Assembly: GCF_011378905.1 (NCBI RefSeq) | Contig: NZ_WTPY01000001.1 | Location: 310,001-374,000 of the forward strand | Reading direction: 5' to 3' | From: Paraglaciecola sp. 20A4 | GTDB taxonomy: Bacteria > Pseudomonadota > Gammaproteobacteria > Enterobacterales > Alteromonadaceae | Length of the DNA stretch: 64,000 nt | Shown here: positions 19,381 through 28,393 of the stretch, piece by piece | How the letters are laid out: the number at the start of each line of letters is the position of its first letter | Numbering within the stretch: the first letter of the stretch is position 1 | Program-made: the position numbers and the translations under genes | Notes under the pieces: generated by a model | The model's input: only the letters and a program-made list of their open reading frames with translations | What the model was told of the DNA's origin: nothing | Databases searched by the model: none

Positions 19381-19489
19381 TTTGGATCCCACTACGTTAA
19401 TTAGATAAATATATGCTTATTGCGACATTCTGGTTAAGCCATAGTGCTTCTTCTGGGTTAACAGATCCGCATATTAATATGTACGTTAG

Positions 19490-19540
19490 CATTAATAAGA
19501 AAAAGGCCGCATGAATTATGGATTAATTCAGCGGCCTTAT
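19490..19540 (-). terminator. Hairpin terminator/attenuator after the TonB receptor gene
   Basis: AAGGCCGC (19503-19510) pairs with GCGGCCTT (19531-19538), and an inner TGAATTA/TAATTCA extends the stem to 15 bp. On the minus strand it is followed by TTTTTC. It stands between the receptor (ending 19571) and SapC, so the four downstream genes are either expressed by read-through at lower level or from a promoter in 19381-19490. Confidence 0.8.
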
Positions 19541-19570
19541 GCAACATTTTAGGAATGGCTGACGCTATAC

Positions 19571-22570
19571 CTAGAACGTGTAGCGAGCACCTAAATTATA
19601 GCGAGCACCTTGTTGCGTCACGTTAAGTACTTGGTATTCAGAACGCCCATGCTTGCGAATGTATTCGTCAGTCAAATTGATGGCATTAAAGAAAATATTT
19701 AAGCCTTCGACCTGAGGAACATCGTAGCTAATGGTCATATCTAATTGGCTATAAGCTTCGACATATACTGGAGATACACCCACATCGCCTTGGTACTGAG
19801 ACTCAAGAAATTCGTCACGCCAGTTGTAAGCCAAACGCACAGACCAGCCATAGTCTTCATAAAAGGCTACCAAGTTTGCTGTATCACTGATGCCTAATTC
19901 TACGTCTTGCGTGTTAGCGCCAATATCAAAATTATCGAATTCAGCGCCAGTGTCCACTTTGGTGTAATTGATAATACCACCAAAGCCACTTTCACCAAAT
20001 AGATGCTGGACAGCAAATTCAATACCATCAAATGTTGACTCACCAGATTCGTTAACAGGCGTTTCAATATCGAAAACCATCAAACTATCAGTGGCTGGAT
20101 TACCTTGAATTTCAATGTTCCCATTAACTAAATTCACCAGAGGGTCCGTCGCCCCATAGGTATCGTATATATATTGGCGTTGCAAGGCGCCATCAGCACC
20201 CACAGCGGCTAACGCTTCTTGCTGGTATGGACCATTCGCAGGATTCGCGATACCTGTTGTGACTGAGATATTGTCAATGACAACATTATTAGTCGTTGTT
20301 TTTCTAAAATACCCTAACGATACATAGCTTCCTGGGGAGTAATACCATTCTGCAGAAAGGTCAATGTTATCAGACTCTAGCGGTAGCAATGCAGCACTAC
20401 CAGAGGTTCCACTTCCTCCATCAAATCGAGCGCCTTCATTGAGTGAAGTACCTCCAATCATCTGGCTATAGTTAGGACGACCTATCGTTTGACTGTAAGC
20501 CGCTCGCAACATGACATCTTCAACCACTTCAATATTGAAATTGAAATTTGGTAAGGTATGGTTGTAGCTGCCTTCTTGGGTTTGGAATTCGCGCTCGCCT
20601 GAGGAAAGCAAGAAGACTTCAGTTGTGCCATTCCATACCGCTCCATTATAACCTGGGACAGCAGAAGTTGAGGTGACATCGGTTTCTTCATAACGTAAAC
20701 CGACATGCACGTCATACAACATGTCACCAATTTCGCCGTCATAATTATATTGCGCATAAACGGCGGTCATTTCTTCTTTATTATATCTGTCGGTATCCGA
20801 TGCGTAATCGGTTGAAGGACAGAAAGAATTGCCGCAATCACCAACCGATTGCACGCTTAACAACTCGGCAGCTTGGTCTCTTACGCCATGAAAATCAAAA
20901 GCGAAATAAGTATCCATGATTTCATAATCTTCGCCATAAAGACCGTTAAAGTCCGCGAAGTTGCCACCACTTACATCGGAAAACTGACTTTGAATCGATT
21001 TGCGAGGGAATAAATCTGCATCATATGCGCCCGCTGAACCTTCTCCACCCCAGTTGTTACGCTGTACATTTTTGGTTTGGCCGCGGTTTTCTGACGTGGT
21101 CAGTGATAGGCCAAAATCGATGCTGCCAGCATCCTCAAGCAGATACTTACCACGAAACTGAGTCTGCTCAGTATCGGCACGATTTTTATTATTGGTAAAT
21201 ACGCTTCCCGTTACGAGCATATCCGATGGCTGAATTGCGTTACCACCGCGAATCGCTAGGATAGGTAAGTCGCCAGTAAAATCTGTCGCTGATGATGCAC
21301 GGATAAAACCAGCCATAGCAAGGTTATTGCTTGAACCAAACTCATTATTAGGAGCGTTTTCTGCGGAAGAATTGTGATAATCCAGCTCTAAGTTCAGGTT
21401 GTCATTTACTTGCCATTCTAGATTCAGGCCTAATGACTTGGTTTCATCACGGGTACCGTAATCACCGCCACCCATTGCGATATCTTGCAGGCCAACGCCG
21501 TTTTCTTCATAGTCTTCTGAATAAAGTAAAGGCGATGAGATCGGGCCGTCTGTCCACACGTTTTTAGACGGAGAAAAGCCATACCATGCTGAGATATCAT
21601 TAAATTGGGTATCAATATCTTTCTTAACATAGGTGTAGTCTAAGGTTGCGGTGAGGTTTTCAACGGGACTATATTGTAAGACTAACTGAGCATTGGTTCT
21701 TTTACGCTGCTGTTCTTCAAATTTATAACCTGTGGTTTGCGGCACCGAATAAATATCACCATCGCCTGGGCGATTGGCTTGAAATTCATCTTTAGGTACG
21801 CCACCCCATTGTGGGTTTGCACCCGCTGCGCCACTCCAATCTTGATCTGCTGTGCCATCGAATGAACGCCAACCTGTACCTACATTCGCTTGTTGATTGC
21901 CACTTTCACGCTCTGAATAACTGCCTGAAATAGAGATACCAAATTTACCGTCATCAGATGTATTAGAGTAAATACCGGAAAACTCTGGTGTTACACCACC
22001 GTCATTACTAGAAGTATCGTTAAGTCCTTGCGCACTTATAGTAGAATGCATGCCAGGATTATTTAATGGTTTATTGGTCAGGATATTAATCGTGGCGCCA
22101 ATACCCCCGGTAGGGACAGTTGCATTAGACGTTTTATAAACCTCAACACCACTCACCCCTTCTGCAGCTATATTAGCAAAATCAAACGAACGGTCACCCG
22201 TAGTGGTGGGCAGTTGACGGCCATTAAGCGTGACCAGATTACGCTCAGGACCAAAACCACGGACGGTTACTTTACTGCCTTCACCATTGTTTCTGTCAAT
22301 GGATACGCCGGTAATACGCTGCAAAGATTCCGCTAGGTTAGTATCTGGGAACTTACCGATGTCTTCAGCATTAATCGCATCTACGATACCTGCTGAAGAG
22401 CGTTTTACGTCCATCGATTTAATCATGCTGCCGCGAATGCCTTTAACTTGAATGACCTCTACGTCGCTCTCATTAAGTTCTTGGGCTAAGGCAGGTGTCA
22501 GCATAGAGGCGCCTAGCAGCAACGAGATACTAGTGGCAAGTTGTGTTTTATAAAATGTTTTAGCTTTCAT
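19571..22570 (-). CDS. TonB-dependent receptor of the carbohydrate-locus type
   Basis: A 999-residue receptor with signal peptide (to about 29, LTPALA-QE). The plug is very characteristic: EVIQVKGIRGSMIKSMDVKR, then AINAEDIGKFPDTNLAESLQ, RITGVSIDRNNGEGSKVTVR and GFGPERNLVTLNGRQLP. This subfamily, common in Caulobacter, Xanthomonas and Alteromonadales, is tied to uptake of plant or algal oligosaccharides. The barrel ends GARYTF. Two identical LacI-type operators lie 33-85 bases upstream of the start and match the site at the beta-glucoside promoter, so the ligand is probably a beta-glucan oligosaccharide. First gene of the block with SapC, cupin, halogenase and DUF6445. Confidence 0.93.
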   Translation of the reverse strand: MKAKTFYKTQLATSISLLLGASMLTPALAQELNESDVEVIQVKGIRGSMIKSMDVKRSSAGIVDAINAEDIGKFPDTNLAESLQRITGVSIDRNNGEGSKVTVRGFGPERNLVTLNGRQLPTTTGDRSFDFANIAAEGVSGVEVYKTSNATVPTGGIGATINILTNKPLNNPGMHSTISAQGLNDTSSNDGGVTPEFSGIYSNTSDDGKFGISISGSYSERESGNQQANVGTGWRSFDGTADQDWSGAAGANPQWGGVPKDEFQANRPGDGDIYSVPQTTGYKFEEQQRKRTNAQLVLQYSPVENLTATLDYTYVKKDIDTQFNDISAWYGFSPSKNVWTDGPISSPLLYSEDYEENGVGLQDIAMGGGDYGTRDETKSLGLNLEWQVNDNLNLELDYHNSSAENAPNNEFGSSNNLAMAGFIRASSATDFTGDLPILAIRGGNAIQPSDMLVTGSVFTNNKNRADTEQTQFRGKYLLEDAGSIDFGLSLTTSENRGQTKNVQRNNWGGEGSAGAYDADLFPRKSIQSQFSDVSGGNFADFNGLYGEDYEIMDTYFAFDFHGVRDQAAELLSVQSVGDCGNSFCPSTDYASDTDRYNKEEMTAVYAQYNYDGEIGDMLYDVHVGLRYEETDVTSTSAVPGYNGAVWNGTTEVFLLSSGEREFQTQEGSYNHTLPNFNFNIEVVEDVMLRAAYSQTIGRPNYSQMIGGTSLNEGARFDGGSGTSGSAALLPLESDNIDLSAEWYYSPGSYVSLGYFRKTTTNNVVIDNISVTTGIANPANGPYQQEALAAVGADGALQRQYIYDTYGATDPLVNLVNGNIEIQGNPATDSLMVFDIETPVNESGESTFDGIEFAVQHLFGESGFGGIINYTKVDTGAEFDNFDIGANTQDVELGISDTANLVAFYEDYGWSVRLAYNWRDEFLESQYQGDVGVSPVYVEAYSQLDMTISYDVPQVEGLNIFFNAINLTDEYIRKHGRSEYQVLNVTQQGARYNLGARYTF

Positions 22571-22602
22571 GTGTGTTCCCGGTTGTCGATGAACGAGTTA
22601 GT

Positions 22603-22616
22603 TGTAAGCGCTTTCA
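22603..22616 (-). promoter_or_regulatory. LacI-type operator 1 of the TonB receptor
   Basis: TGTAAGCGCTTTCA, a near-palindrome with the central GCGC-type core bound by LacI-family proteins. It is identical to 22642-22655 and 26910-26923. It lies close to the receptor start, where a bound repressor would block transcription. Confidence 0.75.
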
Positions 22617-22641
22617 TTTCTTGATTTAAAAAATGCACTTA

Positions 22642-22655
22642 TGTAAGCGCTTTCA
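22642..22655 (-). promoter_or_regulatory. LacI-type operator 2 of the TonB receptor
   Basis: Second identical copy of TGTAAGCGCTTTCA, centre-to-centre 39 bases from operator 1. The spacing is close to four helical turns, so two repressor dimers would sit on nearly the same face of the DNA. Confidence 0.75.
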
Positions 22656-22956
22656 TTAAGGTTATGATATTTGTTAATCTAGATCAACATAAAATTAACA
22701 ATCTGACTGAAATTCATTCAGTTGGATGTAAAGATCTTACTTGTTGTTAGTCGTATTAATTTCGTTTTTTATGGTTAAGATATTGATTTTAAATGTTATT
22801 GTTTTTATGTGGGAGGGGGCGGCTGGGTAATTATTAATAACATAAGGATAACGTGAAACACTCGCAGACAACTATCGTTTACGAGTGTTCATCGGTGAGT
22901 GTATATAGCCATCGCCATTAGATGGACGATGGTTATATATTGGTCGTTAGCGCGTT

Positions 22957-25548
22957 TTATTGCGCAGCACACTGCACATCTGCTTTATCAGCAGCGTTGG
23001 GTATGATGTTAATATCTGATACTGATAAGCTTAATATACCTGCAGAACTTAATGCGAATGGAATGCCTACCTTAGAGAAATCCTCGGCGCCTTGTTCGAA
23101 ACAGGCTAAGTCGATACTTATTGTTTGCCATTTGTCGGGTTGGCTAAATGACATGTGCGGACTTAAATCGATATCGCTTTGGCAGGTGTCTGTACAATTA
23201 ACTTGAAGTCTTAAAGGGCCATCTAACGTTGCATCTAGCTTGTAGTCGAAGCTTAATACGCTTTGCGCTTCAGAATAGCTTCGCATATCTTGCACAAAAT
23301 CGTGGTAAATACGCAGTTGGCCGGCATTTGGTTGTAACCAATCTACTTTGAATGCGTCTTCTTGTACGCGTCTATCGATAGTTCTAAATTTCATTGCGCC
23401 ATTTTCTAACATGCTGCTGCTAATGGTGCTGCTTTTTTCAGAATTGACTAGAGCCATTTTCCACGGGGCCTGAATGCTTCTGTCATAAATAGATAGCGTG
23501 GCGAGTGCTTGAGATTGGTTTGCGCCTGAGCCTGAGTCTTCAGATAATGCGTTGTCTAGCGTGCTCTTTTGACCATAATGCAAACCAAAACCGTAGGGTA
23601 ATAATGGTGTGTCATCTTCGTCAAAGCGATTAATATGACTTTGTTCAGGACTTTTTGGCCAAGAAAAAGAAAGCTGACCTATAAAGTCATGCTGCACATC
23701 ACCTTGCGCATTAGTAAATAAAACTTCTGCTACGCCCCCGCCTTCCGTGCCGGGTAACCACGCAACAACAAAAGCATCTGAAGCATTCAGCTCGGGGTTA
23801 ATCCATAAAGGACGCCCAGTTAGAAATACCGATACAACAGGTATGCCTTGTGCTTTAAACGATTGCAGCAATGCAAGATCAGTTTTGTTGCCACGCTGAT
23901 ACTCGAGATTATCTAAATCGCCATTACCTTCAGCATAGGGTTGCTCACCAAACACGACTATCGCCACATCTGGTTTTTGCTCAAATTTGCCATCTACAGC
24001 TAGCGCAACCTTGCCATTGGCTGTTGCCACAGCTTGCTTTATGCCTTGATAGATTGATGTGCCACCAGGAAAGTCTTGGTTGGTATTACCGGTTCCTTGC
24101 CAAGTGATACTCCAGCCACCTGACTGTTGACCAATATTATCAGCACCGCCACCGGCGACTAGTATTGTTGCACTAGGTGATAAAGGTAATATCTGCTGAT
24201 TATTTTTCAATAATACTAATGATTCACGTACAGCTTGGCGTGCAACATTTCTGTGCTCTGGTGAGCCAATAATATCTTGATCACCTGATAAGACTCTTTC
24301 GGCTGGGGCTGGCTTATCGAAAAGGCCTGCTCTGAGCTTCACTCTCAAAATTCTGGAAACTGCATCGTCTAAGCGTGCTGGACTAATTTCACCAGATTGT
24401 ACTTGGGCAATGGTGTTTTCAAGCAGGGGTTTCCATGCCGCGGTGGGGACCATAAAAATATCCAGTCCTGCGTTCATGGCTTGCGGGCAACTTTCATTGC
24501 TACAACCAGCAACTTGCCCATGCCCGTTCCAATCACCAACCACTAAACCATCAAAGCCCATTCGTTCTTTCAACACTGAGGTGAGTAAATAATGATTGCC
24601 GTGAACCTTGTCTCCTTTCCAGCTATTAAATGACGCCATAACGGTTTGCGCACCAGCACTTAAGCCACCAACATAACCTTGGGCATGAATATCGAATAAT
24701 TCCTGTTCTTGGACAATATTATTGCCCTGATCATCTCCGCCCTCAGTACCACCATCACCAATAAAGTGTTTAACGGTAGAAATAACCTGATGGTCGCCAA
24801 AAAAGTTCTCATCGGCTTTACCTTGTAACCCTTCAACAATCGCGGCTGAGTAGGCTTTTACTATTTCAGGATCTTCTGAATAACCTTCGTAAGTTCTACC
24901 CCAGCGGTCATCGCGTACCGTGGCGACAGTGGGGGCAAAAATCCAATCTATGCCGGTGGCCAATACTTCCTTGGCTGTGGCTTTTGCTATTTCTTTGATC
25001 AGTGCAGGATTGTGCGTAGCGCCTAGGCCTATGTTGTGCGGGAACAAGGTTGCACCAATTACGTTATTGTGACCATGGACAGCATCTGTTCCCCACATGG
25101 TGGGAATAGTAGAACCGTCAATACTGTCATCAATGGATGCTTGATACATCTTTTGGGCCAAGGCTACCCAGTCACTTGGCAATGCATGTTTATCACCATT
25201 GGGGAATGCGCCTCCGCCATTCAAATATGAGCCAAAGCCATAGGTGCGCATATCTTCAAACGTAATATCGCGAATTTCAGGCTGTATGGTTTGCGCTACT
25301 TTTTGCGCTAAGGTCATACTACCGAGTATATCGGAGATTCGCTGCTCGATGGCAGGGTCTCGTTTGACGGCTATGTCTAGTTCCGGCCAAATACTCAGCG
25401 TGTCTGACTCGAGAGCTTGCGCGCTCGCTGACACATTTTCTACACTTGTGGTGTTTTCTTTTGGTCTAGGTTCAGAGCAGCCGGCCAGCAACATAAGACT
25501 GATAGACGTCGCGCCAAGGAGCAATGATTGATTGCGTTTTGTATTCAT
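22957..25548 (-). CDS. GH3 beta-glucosidase/exo-glucanase lipoprotein
   Basis: 863 residues. The lipobox LLAGC (Cys24) marks an envelope lipoprotein. The GH3 N-terminal barrel contains TVKHFIGDGGTEGGDDQGNN and the nucleophile Asp339 in GLVVGDWNGH; the GH3 C-terminal alpha/beta domain (LVLLKNNQQILPL, VVVFGEQPYAEG) follows, and about 170 extra C-terminal residues form a further beta domain as in ExoP-type exo-1,3/1,4-beta-glucosidases. It would release glucose from cello- or laminari-oligosaccharides at the cell surface or periplasm. It lies 23 bases behind the transporter gene in the same operon, controlled by the shared operator at 26910. Linkage specificity cannot be read from sequence. Confidence 0.92.
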   Translation of the reverse strand: MNTKRNQSLLLGATSISLMLLAGCSEPRPKENTTSVENVSASAQALESDTLSIWPELDIAVKRDPAIEQRISDILGSMTLAQKVAQTIQPEIRDITFEDMRTYGFGSYLNGGGAFPNGDKHALPSDWVALAQKMYQASIDDSIDGSTIPTMWGTDAVHGHNNVIGATLFPHNIGLGATHNPALIKEIAKATAKEVLATGIDWIFAPTVATVRDDRWGRTYEGYSEDPEIVKAYSAAIVEGLQGKADENFFGDHQVISTVKHFIGDGGTEGGDDQGNNIVQEQELFDIHAQGYVGGLSAGAQTVMASFNSWKGDKVHGNHYLLTSVLKERMGFDGLVVGDWNGHGQVAGCSNESCPQAMNAGLDIFMVPTAAWKPLLENTIAQVQSGEISPARLDDAVSRILRVKLRAGLFDKPAPAERVLSGDQDIIGSPEHRNVARQAVRESLVLLKNNQQILPLSPSATILVAGGGADNIGQQSGGWSITWQGTGNTNQDFPGGTSIYQGIKQAVATANGKVALAVDGKFEQKPDVAIVVFGEQPYAEGNGDLDNLEYQRGNKTDLALLQSFKAQGIPVVSVFLTGRPLWINPELNASDAFVVAWLPGTEGGGVAEVLFTNAQGDVQHDFIGQLSFSWPKSPEQSHINRFDEDDTPLLPYGFGLHYGQKSTLDNALSEDSGSGANQSQALATLSIYDRSIQAPWKMALVNSEKSSTISSSMLENGAMKFRTIDRRVQEDAFKVDWLQPNAGQLRIYHDFVQDMRSYSEAQSVLSFDYKLDATLDGPLRLQVNCTDTCQSDIDLSPHMSFSQPDKWQTISIDLACFEQGAEDFSKVGIPFALSSAGILSLSVSDINIIPNAADKADVQCAAQ

Positions 25549-25571
25549 AATTGAAAGTCCGTAGTGATAAG

Positions 25572-26825
25572 TTAGGCAGCTGAATATTGCGTAGGTTTAG
25601 AACCTTTCAGACCATAAAATGCGATGAATAAGTAACAAACGAGAGGTAATATAAACGACAGTTGTACGCCTATGTTATCCGCAAGTGCACCTTGTAATAC
25701 TGGAATAATGGCACCGCCTACTATGGCTAAACATAAAATACCGGAGCCGCGACTCGTTAAGTCGCCAAGCCCAGTAAGAGCAAGACTGAAGATGGTAGGG
25801 AACATGATTGAGTTAAATAAACCCACCATTAAAATAGCCCACATGGCAACTTCGCCTTGCGCTGAAATAGCAAATGCGATTAAGGCCATGGCACATACGC
25901 TGTTAAAAGCCAGCAGTTTACCCGCAGAGATTTTTTGCATTACGGCTGCACCGATAAATCGGCCAACCATGGCTCCGCCCCAATAGTAACTGAGGTACGT
26001 GGCAGCAGTTGCCTCGGCTAAGCCGGCTATATGTTCTTCCCCAAGAAAGTTAACGATGAAGCTACCAATTGATACTTCAGCACCTACATAGATAAATAGA
26101 CACACTGCACCTAACGCGAGGTGACGATGCTGTAATGGACTGCCTTTTGCCTGCGGGTGTGAATTATGCGTTTTTGGCGAGGAGGTATCGGGTAATGATA
26201 TTTTTAAAAAGATAATTGCCAATAAAAAGAGCACCGAAGCTAGCACCACGTAAGGTAAAATAACGCTGTCAGCGGTAAGGTCTTTCTCAGCGAGAACCGA
26301 AAAAATAAGTGCGCCACCTATGATCGGCGCAAGCGTTGTACCCAGCGAGTTAAATGCCTGCGTTAACGTTAGGCGGCTTGATGCTGTTGCTGGTTTACCC
26401 AGTAACGTAACCAGCGGATTCGCAGCTACTTGTAAAATAGTGATCCCCGATGCCAGTACAAATAACGCACTTAGAAAAATCCAATAAGCGTGACTTGTCG
26501 CTGCGGGCACAAACAGTAAACAGCCAATGCAAGCGACGAGTAAACCAACACTGATACCTCGCTGAAAGCCAATACGCTTAACTAACCAACCTGCTGGAAC
26601 TGATACTAAAAAGTACGCCCCGAAGAAACAAAGTTGGATCAACATGGCTTGTGTGTAACTCAGTGAGAATACGCCTTTTAGGTGTGGTATAAGTACATCG
26701 TTCATGGCTGTAATGAAACCCCACATGAAAAATAATGAGGTCAGCGAGGTCAAAGCGAAACGATAGCTTTGCGGCGCTGCGCTTTGAACTGGCTCAGGTG
26801 AAACGATAGTTGATGGATTGATCAT
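25572..26825 (-). CDS. FucP/GluP-type MFS sugar transporter
   Basis: 417 residues with about 12 hydrophobic helices. The opening [20 protein letters not shown] is diagnostic of the FucP/GluP (fucose/glucose-galactose:H+ symporter) family, as is [17 protein letters not shown] in the middle. Paired with a beta-glucosidase, it probably carries glucose or the released monosaccharide into the cytoplasm. First gene of a two-gene operon with the GH3 lipoprotein, transcribed divergently from the GH1 operon. Confidence 0.9.
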   Translation of the reverse strand: MINPSTIVSPEPVQSAAPQSYRFALTSLTSLFFMWGFITAMNDVLIPHLKGVFSLSYTQAMLIQLCFFGAYFLVSVPAGWLVKRIGFQRGISVGLLVACIGCLLFVPAATSHAYWIFLSALFVLASGITILQVAANPLVTLLGKPATASSRLTLTQAFNSLGTTLAPIIGGALIFSVLAEKDLTADSVILPYVVLASVLFLLAIIFLKISLPDTSSPKTHNSHPQAKGSPLQHRHLALGAVCLFIYVGAEVSIGSFIVNFLGEEHIAGLAEATAATYLSYYWGGAMVGRFIGAAVMQKISAGKLLAFNSVCAMALIAFAISAQGEVAMWAILMVGLFNSIMFPTIFSLALTGLGDLTSRGSGILCLAIVGGAIIPVLQGALADNIGVQLSFILPLVCYLFIAFYGLKGSKPTQYSAA

Positions 26826-26909
26826 GGTATTTTACCTGTCTGTTTTACGATCGATGTCGCGATATAAGCTTGATTTGTTGACCTAAGCGTAACAAAGTAA
26901 TAACATTAA

Positions 26910-26923
26910 TGTAAGCGCTTTCA
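26910..26923 (+). promoter_or_regulatory. LacI-type operator in the transporter/GH1 divergent promoter
   Basis: TGTAAGCGCTTTCA, identical to both receptor operators. It lies between the divergent starts at 26825 and 27031, so a single bound repressor could control both operons. The LacI-family gene at 29762 is the obvious candidate regulator. Confidence 0.75.
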
Positions 26924-27030
26924 TTTGGTTTTTTGTAATTCAGTAAAAATCAGCAAACGTTTTGACTTGCAAGATGCGCTCTTTGAATTCTTCTACGCTT
27001 TTACTTACCGCAGGCAACTATTAATTGATT

Positions 27031-28377
27031 ATGAAAATATCTCTCGCAAAATCATCTCCACTTAGCCAAGCTAATTTTACTTATGGCGTAGCCACCGCCG
27101 CCTTTCAGATTGAAGGGGCTGCTGAATCGCGCAGAGCATGCATTTGGGATACCTTTTGTGCTACGCCCGACAAGATTAAAGATAACTCTGATGGCTTAGT
27201 CGCCTGCGACCATTATCACCGATGGGAACAAGACTTAGATTTGATCGAGTCACTTGAAGTCGACGCCTATCGTTTTTCTATTTCTTGGCCTCGCGTTATC
27301 ACGCGAAGTGGTGAGTTAGACCCACAAGGGGTGAGTTTTTACATCAAGTTGCTCGATGCTCTAAACAAAAAAAATATCAAACCCTATGTCACCTTATATC
27401 ATTGGGATTTGCCTCAGCATTTAGAGGACAATGGCGGCTGGTTGAATCGTGAAACGGCTTATCACTTTCGTGATTATGTCGAACTTATCACTCAAGCATT
27501 TGGTGACAGAGTGTATTCCTACTCGACCTTGAACGAACCCTTCTGTAGTGCCTATTTAGGCTATGAATTAGGCATTCATGCCCCGGGTTTAGTGGGCAAA
27601 GCATTTGGTAAACAAGCCGCACATCACCTGTTATTGGCCCACGGTTTGGGTATGCAAGTACTGGCCAAAAACAGTCCAAATACCTTAAATGGTATCGTAC
27701 TAAACGTGAGCCCTTGTTATCCCAAAACAGACAGCGAAGAAGATATTAAAGCAGCGTGGGCTGCTGATCAGAATCTAAACCATTGGTATGTTATGCCTGT
27801 GCTAGAAGGGAAATACCCCCAATCAATAGATACCCTGCCGGAAGCTGAAATGCCGCCAATTGAAGAGGGCGATATGGATATTATATGCCAGCCGATGGAT
27901 TATTTGGGCTTGAATTATTATACCCGTGAGGTCTATCAGGCAATGGGAGAAGATGAACGGGAAAAGTGGGTAGACGAATCTCTGCCTTTTACCGACATGG
28001 GCTGGGAAGTATACCCTAAGGGCTTAACTGACATTTTGCTTCAACTTAACAAGCAATATACTTTACCGCCGATCTATATCACCGAAAATGGTGCCGCGAT
28101 GCCGGATACCTATGCTAATGGCCAGGTACAAGATACTAATCGTATTGCGTACTTTCAGGGGCACTTACAAGCAGTGAGCGACGCCGCTGAAAAAGGTGTG
28201 GATATTCGCGGCTATTTCGCGTGGAGCTTGATGGACAATTTTGAATGGGCTGAAGGATACGAAAAGCGTTTCGGTATTGTTTACGTAGATTATGCCACCC
28301 AGCAGCGCACTATTAAGGCGAGTGGGTTAGCTTATCGAGATTTCATTAGTCGTCGCCACTTCGCCAAAAGCGCGTAG
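27031..28377 (+). CDS. GH1 beta-glucosidase
   Basis: 448 residues, a single GH1 barrel. It starts FTYGVATAAFQIEGA, with acid/base Glu169 in STLNEP and nucleophile Glu352 in YITENG, then the usual WSLMDNFEWAEGYEKRFGIVYVDY. It has no signal peptide, so it hydrolyses imported cellobiose or other beta-glucosides in the cytoplasm. The frame opens with a TTG at 27025; ATG 27031 is the simpler start. It is followed after 16 bases by a GPH transporter and then the LacI regulator, forming one operon controlled from the operator at 26910. Confidence 0.94.
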   Translation: MKISLAKSSPLSQANFTYGVATAAFQIEGAAESRRACIWDTFCATPDKIKDNSDGLVACDHYHRWEQDLDLIESLEVDAYRFSISWPRVITRSGELDPQGVSFYIKLLDALNKKNIKPYVTLYHWDLPQHLEDNGGWLNRETAYHFRDYVELITQAFGDRVYSYSTLNEPFCSAYLGYELGIHAPGLVGKAFGKQAAHHLLLAHGLGMQVLAKNSPNTLNGIVLNVSPCYPKTDSEEDIKAAWAADQNLNHWYVMPVLEGKYPQSIDTLPEAEMPPIEEGDMDIICQPMDYLGLNYYTREVYQAMGEDEREKWVDESLPFTDMGWEVYPKGLTDILLQLNKQYTLPPIYITENGAAMPDTYANGQVQDTNRIAYFQGHLQAVSDAAEKGVDIRGYFAWSLMDNFEWAEGYEKRFGIVYVDYATQQRTIKASGLAYRDFISRRHFAKSA

Positions 28378-28393
28378 TTGCAGAGGGAGCATC

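Larger units (their letters stand above)
22571..22956. other. Receptor promoter region and 3' end of the GH3 transcript
   Basis: The left part is the receptor promoter with two operators. The right part holds two hairpins: AACACTCG (22857-22864) with CGAGTGTT (22882-22889), and a 13-bp stem TATATAGCCATCG (22902-22914) with CGATGGTTATATA (22927-22939). The second lies just after the GH3 stop and may end that transcript, although no T tract follows on the minus strand. Confidence 0.5.
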
